A stretch of DNA of 20,888 bases from Cerioporus squamosus (taxonomy: Eukaryota > Basidiomycota > Agaricomycetes > Polyporales > Polyporaceae), in assembly GCA_022592435.1 (NCBI GenBank), contig JABYQS010000485.1, forward strand, positions 1-20,888. The letters are read 5' to 3'. Each line of letters begins with the position of its first letter. Position 1 is the stretch's first letter. Of the stretch, positions 8,725 to 18,327 are shown piece by piece. The notes beneath the pieces were generated by a model. The model was not told the DNA's origin. It saw only the letters and a program-made list of their open reading frames with translations, and did no database searches. A program made the position numbers and the translations under genes.

Positions 8725-11225
8725 ATGCTCCCCTTCTGCCATCTCCCCCCGGACGTCCTCGACCACGTCGCCTTCCACCTCGCGACCGCAGAGCCTCTCG
8801 GGCCCCCGTCCTGCCTCGTCCCGCTGCTCTCCACCCATTCCCACCTCTACAACCTCCTCTCCATCTCCCGCAATGCCCACCTCTACGCCCGCATCTTCCG
8901 TGCAATGTTCGACTACCACGCTCCACAGCGCCGCTTTCCCGACGACGCCTCCTACTCCCTCGCCCTAGCCGCGCAGCTCGTCCGCAACTGCGAGTCCCTC
9001 CAGCGCATCCGCCGCGGCGACCTCCTCGTTGACGACCTCTACCGCGCCTTCGCGCTCTGTCTCGAGAACGACGGCCGCAATGCCGCCCAGCTCCAGTGGG
9101 CAGGCCTCCCCGACCTTATCGAGCGGTACGTTTCCAACCGCCTCTGGCACGGACGCGACCGCTCCCACAACTGGCCCCGCGAGTCCCGCGAGAACGCGTT
9201 CGCCCTCTGGCTCTACTGGTACACCCTGACCCCTGGTGCGTCCCTCGCACTCGCTCTCTCGAGCATCCCTCGCTGACACACCCAAGACCGTCTCGCCGCG
9301 CACACCCCCGCCCAGCGCAACCTCCTCCAGACCCTCATCCGCCCCTACGCAGTCTACAACTTCCGCTACCCCCCCTTCCTCGCCCCCGACATCCACTGGT
9401 CCTTCCCCCTCCACGCGCCCCCAGACGTCCTCCGCGACCACTCCGTCCTCACTCCGCACGGCTTCTACCCCCAGTACCGCGAGCCCCGCTACCTCAAGCT
9501 CTCCTTCCTCCACTACGCCGACGACCTCACCCTCGCAGAGCCCCCCATCGGCCTCGTCGCCAAGCTCCTCTACGTCGCCCTCCTCGAGCACCAGCCCCAA
9601 GAGTACCCCTCCGCCGACCTCCTCCCCGCCGACCGCGCAGAGGCCGACGACATCGGCGCCCGCGGTCCCACCCTCGCCGACTACCTCGCCTTCAGCCAGC
9701 TCCGCGCCGCCCGCCCGCCCACACACGGCCCCAGCACGCGCCACGACAGCGACTGGGACAGATGGCGCGCGTGCTACAACCCCTGGTCCGACAAGAAACC
9801 CGCACGCACACCCTACACCCCCGGCAGCCTCAGCGGCCTCTGGGGCGGCCGCTTCCTCGTACGTCCTCTCTCCTCTTGCCCCTCTCTCGTGCCACTCACC
9901 TCACATGCACACCGGCAGGACCCAGACGTCGACGACTACTTCCACGCCGTCGCCGCGGGGACCTACATCGAACAGCCCACCCTCACCAGCGCCTCCGCCC
10001 CGCTCTACATGCGCCTCCGCGAGCACCACTGCCTCAGCCCCGCCGTCCCTTTGCCCGCCGAAGAGGACGTCATGAACGCGTTCTTCCCGCGCGACTTCCC
10101 CGACGACCGGCTCTGGTCCGTCAGCGAGAGCGAGCGCGAAGGAAGGCTGAGCGTGGGCGGGCGTGGCGGGCGAGGGGAGTGGGCGTACGAGACCTACGTG
10201 GAGGGCAAGGGCAGGCGGGGCGGGCATGACGAGGAGACGTGCGGCTTGTGCGCCGAGAGGAGGGATGAGGAGGAGCGGATGCAGCAAAGGGCGCCTGCGC
10301 TGGACGTGGAGATGGACGTGGAACGGTGTCGGTGCGAGGGCGACAGCGGGTGCGAGTGCGGGGGCGACAGCGGGGGCGAGTGCGGGGACTGCGCCAGCGA
10401 CCTAGCGGACGCATCCGTCCGGCGCGCGCGGCAGTCCGTCCAGGACGCACTCGGACGCGACACGGACCTCGAACAGTTCATCGAGCGCGTCGCGCGCGAG
10501 GCCGAGCCGGAGCTCGCATCCATCGACCCCGACACTGACACTGACTCTGACGCGGACACCGACGCGGACGCGGACGACGCAAGCCTCTACTCGTACTCTG
10601 CGGCGCTCAGCGACTCGGACGGGAGCACCGCGAGCGACATGGAGGCGATGCTCGACGCTGCAGAGCCCAAGGCGGGCCGCGCGTGCGACGGGGTCGTGGA
10701 CATCATCATCACAGGCGAGGTGCGTTCCCGTCTGTGCCCGTCTGCGCATCTCTACCTACATATACATTACTGACGCTCTTCCCCCTGCTCCCTCGACGCT
10801 CTTCCCCCTGCTCCCTCGACGCTCTTCCCCCTGCTCCCTCGACGCTCTTCCCCCTGCTCCCTCCCTGCTCCCATCCCCCTGCCCCCTCCCACCCCCACCC
10901 CCAACAGACCCCACGCACAGCCGCGCTCGCCTGGCGCCCCTTCCACATCTACGGCCGCGTCCGCCCGTGGGACGGGCTCGTCGTGCTCGTGCGCGCGCCC
11001 GCCGACCCGCGCGAGCGCGACACGTACGTCTTCCGCGGGTACCTCGTCGGCGGGGCCGCGCTCGTCGGCGCGTGGCGGCACGTCACGGACAGCGTGCACA
11101 GCGTCCCGCTCGAGGGCGTGTTCGTCGTCGGGCGGGTCGAGGAGGATGCCCTTGGCGAGGCCGAGGCCGAGGCCGAGGCGGACGACCCGTCGGGCCCTGG
11201 CGCGGGGACCTCTCTGGGGACGTGA
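8725..11225 (+). CDS. F-box domain protein (733 aa)
   Basis: Exons 8725..9235, 9287..9858, 9919..10719 and 10908..11225 join in frame to 733 codons plus stop. Introns are 51, 60 and 188 bp, all GT-AG. The ATG at 8725 is chosen because the F-box begins at once (LPFCHLPPDVLDHVAFHL, about residues 2-50); the frame stays open further upstream but the composition there is not protein-like. F-box proteins bind Skp1 in SCF ubiquitin ligases and bring substrates. The middle (WSFPLHAPPD, TPGSLSGLWGGRFLDPD, MRLREHHCLSP) and the C-terminal block WRPFHIYGRVRPWDGLVVLV are protein-like and look conserved in agaricomycetes. The GLWGG/GRV layout faintly recalls the FBXO31-type substrate domain, but that is speculative. 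A Cys-rich stretch (about residues 494-515), an Asp-rich tract (about 567-590) and a terminal EAEAEAEADD are probably disordered. Substrate unknown; the frame is intact. Confidence 0.85.
10772..10863. repeat. 23-bp minisatellite x4 inside intron 3 of the F-box gene
   Basis: Four exact tandem copies of a 23-bp unit that begins GACGCTCTTCC and ends GCTCCCTC. They account for about half of a 188-bp intron whose siblings are 51 and 60 bp. The unit is almost pure pyrimidine on the coding strand, so it lengthens the polypyrimidine tract before the acceptor at 10906-10907. Confidence 0.9.
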
Positions 11226-11739
11226 GCTCGAGTGCTGGCCTGGTGAGATAGATGCAGACGCAGACGCAGACAGGCCGGGACCGGGACCAGCACCTGGGGC
11301 TCGCAGCGTGCGCGTGAGAGGCGAACGCGGACGTGACGTTGCGCGAAGCTCTTGTGCAACTGCGCACAGTGGCGACGCGGAGTCTCCTCCCGGACCCTGG
11401 TGGCTCGTTTCCGTAAGCTTCCTCGCTTGACCGTGGTCAGGTTCTTGAGTTTCGTCTGGCGTGGTGTGTGTGGCTCCCCCTACTACTACTAGGTTCGGCG
11501 TGTGCAGCGGCTCGCGCTGTTGTCACCTTCCGTACAGTTTCTTGGTTGTACTCGTCGTGCTCTACTGCGCGGGCACAGGACCGGATGTGTCGCTTGCTTG
11601 CTGTACTCACTCATACTTATCGCACACTAGTCCACTTCGCTACTCCAGGAGCTTGAGTCGACAGTGTGCATGCACAGATTCATACACAGATTCAGACGGC
11701 TGTAGAGAGGATCGAACGTCGCAGTGGAGCCAAGGAAAG

Positions 11740-11889
11740 TCCAGCTGACAGCTCGCAGCACGATACACGACGTACGCGGCTGGGATTGAATGCAGCGGGA
11801 CTTGGATGGACTGTGTACGTACGGCATAAGTATATGTAGAGAACTCGTAGACGTTCACGTTAACGACATGGGACGTGTGACGGAGCGCC
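11740..11889 (+). repeat. Diverged direct repeat, copy A
   Basis: It shares a series of ordered blocks with 14410-14566: TCCAGCTGACAGCT, GCTGGGA, GGGACT, GTACGTAC, CGTAGAC, and a closing GGGACGTG(T/C)GACGGAGCGCC. Indels separate the blocks. Both copies are in the same orientation and lie about 0.5 kb past the stop of a + strand gene. Confidence 0.65.
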
Positions 11890-12124
11890 TTGTCCTCCAC
11901 GCTGCAACTTCAAGCTTCAGCTTCAAGCTTCGCACCCAGCTTCAGAACTCCAAGTTTCGCCCTCGCTTTCTCTGTCGAGCTCTCTGCGCAAGTACCCACG
12001 GCGAGCGACTCTGCGCCAGACGCGTCCGCCGGCGCGTGAGCGTGTCTGTGACGCACGCGTCAAGATGTGACGGAACGCGTGATGTGACAAAATATTCCTC
12101 TCGGCGGCTGCTCTTCCGCCTCGT

Positions 12125-12159
12125 CCTCTCGCCTCTCGCCTCTCGCCTCTCGCCTCTCG
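12125..12159. repeat. Tandem heptamer CCTCTCG x5
   Basis: Five exact copies lie 84-118 bp before the YTM1 start codon, in a pyrimidine-rich stretch probably within its promoter or 5' leader. Confidence 0.85.
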
Positions 12160-12242
12160 ACGCTCGCACTCGCTCCGTCTCTCGTATCTGCGCCGTGCTG
12201 GGAACCACCCGCGCTGCTTGCTCTTCTCGTGCTTCCGTCAAC

Positions 12243-13826
12243 ATGGCCTCGACGTCCACCTCCGAGCCTACACACCCCGTCGTGTTCACGACACAGACCC
12301 CGTATGCCCTGCCGTCGCAAAAGTTCATGATCCCGACGTCATGGAAGCGCTACCAGCTCTCGCAGCTGGTCAACAAGGCTCTCTCCCTACCCAAGCCCAT
12401 TCCCTTCGAGTTCCTGGTCCGCGGCGAGATCCTCCGAGGGACGCTCGCAGAATGGTGTGCAGAGAAGGGCGTAGGAGAGGTGCGCCGTGCGGACCTGCTT
12501 GGAAGAAAGCAATCGTTTGACAATAGCTTCTGCAGGAAGAGACTCTGGAGATCGAGTACTTCGAGTCGGTCATGCCGCCGCAGCGCATGTCCACCCTCCC
12601 GCACGAAGACTGGGTATCCTCAATATCCTGTCAACTCCCCGGGTACGTGCATCTCTCCCCAGTCCCTCCTTCTTTGCACTGGCATTGACGTATCACGCTC
12701 CCCCACCCCAGCTACTTCTTGACGGCCTCCTACGACGGCGCGATCCGCATCTTCGACTACTCCCAGCAGCTCCTGCACACCTCCGCCCCCCACAGCGCGC
12801 CCGTCTCCTCAATATGCCTCGTCCCAGAGCCGTCCCGCGCCGCCGACGACGGCTCGCACCTCGTCGCCAGCGCGTCGCAAGACCTCACCGCGTGCCTCAC
12901 GCGCATCGCCCTCTCCCCCTCCTCCCCCAACCCAAAATCACACACCCTCGCCTCCCTGCACCTGCACACCGCGCCCGTCTCCTCCGTCTCCGCGAGCCCC
13001 TCCGGCGCGCACCTCCTCACCTCCTCCTGGGACGGCCTCATCGGCCTCTGGGACACGTCCATCCCGCAGCGCACGAGGTCCCCGCCGACGAGCTCGCCGA
13101 GCGCAAAAAGCGCCGCAAGCTCGCGCAGGAGGACGGTGCGGAGGCACCCCGCCCGAAACGCAAGGCCCCCGCCGCGGTGCTCAAGAGCCACACCGCGCGC
13201 GTCTCGCGCGCCGTCTTTGGGCCCGGTGCCTCCCTTGCGTACAGCTGCGGGTTCGACTCGACGGTGCGCACGTGGGACATCGAGAACGGCGTGTGCACGA
13301 GCACGATCGTGAGTCTCCCCGCGCGCTGGCTCGAACGCTCGAAGTAGAACCGACAGACTGACACCACCCGCAGACCGCGTCGTCAAAACCCTTCCTGGAC
13401 ATCGCGCTCACCGCGAACGGCCACACCGCGCTCGCAGCGTCCACAGACCGCACCGTGTGCCAGTACGACCTGCGCGCGTCCACCTCGTCCGCCACGACCC
13501 CCTCCGTCGCCACCCTCACGCACCCCGCCACGCCCTCGTGCATCGCCGTCGCCCGCCCCGCCTCTTCTTCTTCCCCGTCGGCCGCGTCTGCTGCGTCGGA
13601 GCACCAGCTCGTGACGGGAGCATACGACGGCGTGGTGCGCCTCTGGGATCTGCGGAGCACGCGGGGCGCGGTCGCGGCATTCCGCGCGTGGGACTCCGCC
13701 TCCGCGGCGGGGACCACTCCGAAGAAGGTGCTGAGCGTAGACTGGGCGCGGGGGCTTGTGGGCGTCGGAGGCGAGGGCGGCGTCGAGGTGTGGAAGGTTG
13801 GCGAGGGGGATCGCGTTGCGACCTGA
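12243..13826 (+). CDS. YTM1: Ribosome biogenesis protein Ytm1 (WDR12 family), apparent one-base frameshift
   Basis: Exons 12243..12479, 12536..12642, 12712..13308 and 13374..13826 with 56, 69 and 65 bp GT-AG introns. The N-terminal NLE domain (about residues 13-90: VVFTTQTPYALPSQKFMIPT, LVRGEILRGTLAEW, TLEIEYFESVMPP) binds the MIDAS domain of the AAA+ ATPase Rea1/Mdn1; the Glu in EIEYF aligns with the MIDAS-binding glutamate. About seven WD40 repeats follow, including SYDGAIRIFDYS, SSWDGLIGLWDTS, GFDSTVRTWDIE, AYDGVVRLWDLR and GGVEVWKVG. With Erb1 and Nop7, Ytm1 forms the nucleolar complex needed for 60S subunit maturation. The reading frame breaks at about 13066-13072: WDTSIP is in one frame and AAHEVPADELAERKKRRK in the next, as if one base were missing. 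The exons sum to 1394 nt, one short of 465 codons. No intron or canonical slippery heptamer explains it. Because the gene is essential, an assembly error is likeliest. Confidence 0.93.
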
Positions 13827-14409
13827 GCGTAAATACCAGGAGGTGCGCGTGCGTTGTACATATGACAATTGTTCTCAAGTCGTTCTGCTAAACGGCAGGC
13901 TGACGGAAGTTCTTGCAGATACTTGCTTGGTTCGTACATGTACAGGCTCGTCCGAGCCGCTCCTGGAGCACCGAGCAACTATGTGAGCCAGACTACTGTG
14001 TCTGGTAGCCGCAAACCCATGGCACCCAGTTCTGGTGAATATTGAGTGCAACTGCGTGGCTGAGTTTGAGGTCAGTCTCTCATACCTGTTGCTAACCTCA
14101 TAGCCTGTCCTGCGATGATCGCCTGCTTGTGCTACGTTTCCAACCATCTCCTTCCACCCGACCGTCCCAGGGAACAGGAACGACACGCGCAATAAGTGGA
14201 ATCGGAGAACGCTCGACTCGAACGACCTTCTTCTCCGTCCACTCCTCGTCGTAACAGTTGCCGCATGTTCCGCGTACCACACGCACATCCTCGCCGGCGT
14301 CGCTGCCCGCTTCGGCTTCGCATTTGGCTTTGTCCACCGTCCCGGGATCTACACGCCACCTACCACCTGCCCGGATTCGCAATTACATGCTCTGCATTCC
14401 GCAGTGCGG

Positions 14410-14566
14410 TCCAGCTGACAGCTGCACGCGTGGATATCTGCTGGGACTCAGTACTCAGTACTCAGCACTGAATTCAGCCGGGACTGGGTCGCCGAATAAG
14501 TGTACTAGTACGTACAGCACGGATACAGAGAGCCCGTAGACCAGAAGGGACGTGCGACGGAGCGCC
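14410..14566 (+). repeat. Diverged direct repeat, copy B
   Basis: This is the partner of 11740-11889, with the same ordered blocks. It carries an insertion of AGTACTC-type tandem sequence near 14448-14465 that copy A lacks. Confidence 0.65.
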
Positions 14567-15087
14567 GCGTGCGGCCGTACTCACAAGCTTCTCCACATAG
14601 AGCTTCGGGAATCGGCTCTCGTGCTCTATCTGCCCACATGTATGCATGGGCAATGGCCGGCCTGTCAAGTACGGTTTTCAAGCTTCACGAAGTCGTGGCT
14701 CGAGGCTTGAGACGCGCCATGCATTCGCCTTCGCCTTCGCCTTCCAGTCTGTAGCTCTGAAGTGTGATTGCATTCAGTGCACTTCGAGCTCGAGTGTGTT
14801 CTGCTTCTGAAGCGAAGTGAATCTCGACTCTCGAATGAATGGCGTGGTACGTACTGCGGGAAGCTGTAACCTCTCCCCCAGCACTCGATACCGAACTCGC
14901 CATGCATGTCGAACTAAGGTACTCAATCGTAAGCTAGCGACATGAAGCCTAGCTCGGCCGCGAATACAGCAAGTTTCTCCTCCGATCCCGAGTCTCCCAG
15001 CCCGTCCCCGCTCGCACGCTCGCGCACCCGGCACCCGGCACACGCACACATGCTGCATCGCATCGCATCGTAAGCAAGTCAATGCGT

Positions 15088-15119
<32 letters not shown>
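15088..15119. repeat. (AGC)n trinucleotide microsatellite
   Basis: Ten full AGC units plus two bases, uninterrupted. It is non-coding as far as can be seen and should be length-polymorphic between strains. Confidence 0.95.
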
Positions 15120-15121
<2 letters not shown>

Positions 15122-15253
15122 CGTACAGGCGCACACCAATAGCCGCAGATCGTGAGTCGTGCAACAAACAGCAGCAGCAACAGCATCAGCAACAGCAACC
15201 GCAACAATAAGCTTAGGGTTCGTTCGAGTTCGTCACAGTCCGTTAGCTCATAC

Positions 15254-15284
15254 CTCCCCTCTCCCTCCCCCTCCCCCCTCCCAC
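15254..15284 (-). other. C-run tract (G-quadruplex potential on the minus strand)
   Basis: Runs of three to six Cs are separated mostly by CT or T. The opposite strand meets the pattern of four or more G3 runs with short loops. Confidence 0.5.
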
Positions 15285-15355
15285 CAGCCCCGCCGCATGT
15301 CTCCGAGTCCATCGTATCGCCTATCGCCACCCATGAGGCCTGAGGTCGTCTCCTA

Positions 15356-15395
15356 TCGCCGTGTCGCCGTGTCGCCGCATCGCCGTATCGCCGTC
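15356..15395. repeat. Octamer tandem array TCGCCGNN x5
   Basis: Five 8-bp units, TCGCCGTG, TCGCCGTG, TCGCCGCA, TCGCCGTA and TCGCCGTC, vary only in the last two bases. Confidence 0.8.
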
Positions 15396-15607
15396 TCATC
15401 GTCTTCGTCGCCCCGTCGTCCGATCGTCCGACCGTCCTGGGAGGGGCCGGGGCAGTCGTAGCCCGTCGTCCATCGTCCATCTTCCATCTTCGCAGCCAAG
15501 GTTCAAGACGTTCACACCAAGCCTCAAGGCATCGGCGTCGGCGATAGCTCGAGGCCATGGGACGGCATGCGTCATAGCAAGCCCCCCCCACACACACACA
15601 CACCTCG

Positions 15608-18327
15608 TCAGACGTGCGCATGTGCGAGCGAATGCGAGCTCGGGCTGGCGCTAGGGTTTTGGCTTTGACTGCGCCGTGGGGGATGTGGATGTGGCCGTGA
15701 CTGTCGGGGTGCGTGCGCGCCTGCACTACGGTGCCGGCGCACGAATATTGTCCGTGCGATGGTCATGAAGAGGACGCCGGCGACGATGCAGACCTGTTGT
15801 AAAAAGACCGATCAGAGATGCCCTTTCCTGTGAGATGCATGAAGAGAAGTGAAGCGAGAGAGCCATCGACATCTGGCATGGGAGTGCCCGAGACGTGGGA
15901 TGCGAGTTGCGCGAGAAGTGGGATGTGAGACACAACCGGATGCAAGGCACGAGGCACGGGAGTGCGACACCCGAACACCGTACGTTGCTCCCGTGCGCCA
16001 CACCCCCTTATACGGGCGAACGGACGCGAACGACGGGAGTGGCGGAGAGCGCAAGAGGAGCAGCGGAAGCGATCAGAGAGGAGGAGACAGGAGAGAGGAC
16101 GACGCACCCCGGCAAAGACGAGAGCTTTCCACCAGACGAGCGGGCCCCCTGCGCCGCCGTTCCCTCCCAGGAGCGCGCCAAAGATCGGCGTCCCAACGAG
16201 CATGGAGATGCCGACGAGCGAGAACGCAAGGCCCATCCGCAGCCTGCGCACGCACGGTGACGGTGACGCAAGTCGCCGCATTCCGGGTGCGTGGGTGCGA
16301 GATGAGCCCAGATGAGCAGGTGCCGCGTGAAGCATGGAATGCCGAGCCCGAGCCCGAGCGAGGGACACGGAGATGGGACGTCAGAGACAGGTCCTGTAAG
16401 CTCATGGTTCAATCGAAGTAGGCAACGGTGTGAACGCACCCGAGCTCGCTGAGATCCGTGCACAGCAGGCCGAGCATGGGCGGGATGAGCGAGACGTCTG
16501 CGTTCAGCCATGCCGAGCGCGAAGTCGAGGGTCGGTCGTGCCGCCGGCGTAATTCGCGCAGGAGGATCGAGAAGGTGCCCGTGCGGGGATCAGGACGAGA
16601 ACGCCCGGCGAACAGACGTCCGGTCATTAAAGAGGGCATATGGCGTGGTGCATGGGACGGACGGCCGTAGGTCGGTGGCGTGGGCGGAGGAAAGCGAAAC
16701 AAATTAATCGAACATGACACACAAGGAGAGTCAGTCCATATGCGGTTAACACACTGCTGGGCTGCACTTACACGCCCCGGAGGAGAAACCAAACAGCACC
16801 GCCACGACAATGACGCCTGGTGTCGTCGTTGCGCCAAAGAGCGAAAAGATGAGCGCGGCGGAGGTGGCCATCGCGGGCAGCATCATGTTGTACACCCCGA
16901 GCTTGTCTGCGAGCGCGACGGGGATCGTGCGCCCGAGGGTGCTGCCGGCGTTCAGGATGGCGAGCTGTACGAGTGCATGTGCAATGGGATGAGTGCTATC
17001 AGAAGGCTGTCAAGGATATGTATTTGCGCACGATGTACGTCGTCACGGTCGCGTTGACGCTGTGATCCGCAGCGAACAGCTGTAGGTAAAAGACTGGTCC
17101 CAGTCAGCTCTGGGTTCCTGCTATGACACACGGCGACATCGCTGCTCACATGGAACGAAGAGCCCTAGGTTCGTGCAGAAGGCACTGTGCGGATCTCGTC
17201 AGGATCCAGAGGGATGCCGGACGCTCGACGTGCTTAGAACTCACCCGAGAGCAGACCATGTGTACGCGGAGTCGCTGACGATGTGCCGCATCACCTTCAC
17301 GCTGAAGGTGTCGCGCAGGCTCCGACCCTTTGGAGGAAGACGGGTGCGCATGATGCAATTCGCGATGGCCAGCAGCGCAGCAATCACTGCGCCGCTCGTG
17401 CGCACGCCGTTCGCGAAACCAAAGCTAGACATGGCGAAGAGGTGGTTGAGCATGATCGGGAAGACGATGCCGCCGCACGACGCGCCGGAGACGGCGACAC
17501 CCGTCGCAAGGGCGCGCCGTTTACGGAAGTGGTGGGAGACGATGCTGAGTGAAGGAATGAACAGCATGCCGACGCCGAGCCCTACTCCCAAGCCCTGCGC
17601 GAGGAACACCTGCGCGGTCCGCGGATATCATTGGGTCTCTGTGAGAGTGGATCCACGGGCGCGGAGACGGGCAGTGTACGCACTTGATAGTAGTGGTCTT
17701 GTTGCGTCAGAGAGAGCATGAATATGGAGAACACAAGTAGAATGGACCCGGCGATCTGGACATGACGGCTGCCCCAGACGCTGGTTAATTCACCGAGTCC
17801 CCGATCAGCACAGCGCGACGGACGAGACTCACAAGTAGCCGGCATCGAAAGTGTGTCCGACGAGCACGCCCGGAGCGTACATGAGGAAGAGCTGGACGCT
17901 TCCTATCCAGCTGTGGCAGATGGGAGATGGGCCGCGGCAGAGAATATCAGATAAAAGAGAGACCGCGGGCAGAAGATCGGACCTGACCTAATGTTGGATG
18001 GAGACTCGTGGGAGAGGAATTCGCGCGTGTAGAAATCTGTGCGGGCAGGGTGAGATGGTGAGAGCCTGTGAGAGCGCGAAGGGAGACTGCCGTACCTTGG
18101 TAGACACCGAACGCGTTCAGATAGCTGCGGGGACGTGTCCAGAACAGATAGCGGGGCGACACGGAGAGCACTTACCCGAAGGTACAGAACTGGACCATCC
18201 AGCTGATCATGACGCGGGAAGAGATTGGAAACAAGGTTCGCTTGGAAGAGCAAGCGTGAAACACTTACGCCCCGGCGATGGTGAGCCAGGCGGTGCGACC
18301 ACCGTCTGGCGGCGTCGCACCCGCCAT
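15608..18327 (-). CDS. MCT-type monocarboxylate transporter (MFS, SLC16-like)
   Basis: Thirteen exons in transcript order: 18327-18269, 18202-18176, 18124-18096, 18036-17988, 17910-17833, 17768-17684, 17609-17245, 17184-17150, 17093-17032, 16964-16772, 16497-16440, 16243-16108, 15793-15608. They join in frame to 453 residues; all introns are GT-AG. The N-terminus carries the MCT signature PPDGGRTAWLTI, then GYLNAFGVYQDFY, SWIGSVQLFLMYAPGVLVG, VFLAQGLGVGLGVGMLF, a conserved loop HHFRKRRALATGVAVSGASC, AILNAGSTLGRTIPVALAD and MRMGLAFSLVGISMLVGTPI. This is the usual 12-helix layout of fungal plasma-membrane MCT-like carriers, which move lactate, pyruvate or related small solutes, probably with protons; substrate unknown. 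The first nine introns are 56-77 bp but the last three are 274, 196 and 314 bp. The start is uncertain: the frame stays open to about 18444 with protein-like sequence (SSSRNDLSEKAAEDLRMAG), but its only upstream ATG (18428) is out of frame by one. The last ~40 residues are low-complexity. Confidence 0.9.

Larger units (their letters stand above)
11226..12242. other. Intergenic region between the F-box gene and YTM1
   Basis: No gene was recognised. It contains a short GCAGAC-type repeat near 11252-11272, one copy of a diverged direct repeat (11740-11889), CTTCAAG/CTTCAG-type short repeats near 11905-11945, and a CCTCTCG array (12125-12159) in the probable YTM1 leader. No TATA box is apparent for YTM1, which suits a housekeeping promoter. 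Confidence 0.5.
13827..15607. other. Intergenic region between YTM1 and the transporter gene (tail to tail)
   Basis: No gene was recognised in about 1.8 kb. It contains copy B of the diverged direct repeat (14410-14566), a long AGC array (15088-15119) with looser CAA/CAG repeats to about 15210, a C-rich tract at 15254-15284, an octamer array (15356-15395) and a short CA run near 15589-15603. Open frames here are simple-sequence artefacts (poly-Cys, poly-Leu, poly-Ala or Ser/Asn runs). Confidence 0.5.

Noticed and set aside
8965..9744. A 259-codon minus-strand open frame rich in Gly, Val and Glu
   Set aside because: It lies antisense to F-box exons 1 and 2 and mirrors their C-ending codon use. 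It has no domain of its own.
9096..10229. A 377-codon + strand open frame rich in Pro and Arg
   Set aside because: It is a shifted-frame reading of the F-box exons, and its composition is the usual artefact of GC-rich coding DNA.
13053..13070. A tiny intron (GTCC...GCAG) to explain the YTM1 frame change
   Set aside because: It would be about 13 nt, far below any workable intron; the shortest here is 51 bp.
13040..13100. Programmed -1 frameshifting in YTM1
   Set aside because: No X-XXY-YYZ heptamer or obvious downstream pseudoknot is visible, and Ytm1 is not known to use recoding. A missing base is simpler.
13181..13978. A 265-codon minus-strand open frame
   Set aside because: It is antisense to the last two YTM1 exons, which have clear WD40 sequence on the other strand.
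15079..15726. A 215-codon minus-strand frame with poly-Leu and poly-Ala runs
   Set aside because: The runs come from the AGC and CAG repeats and the rest is simple sequence. It overlaps the end of the transporter gene in another frame.
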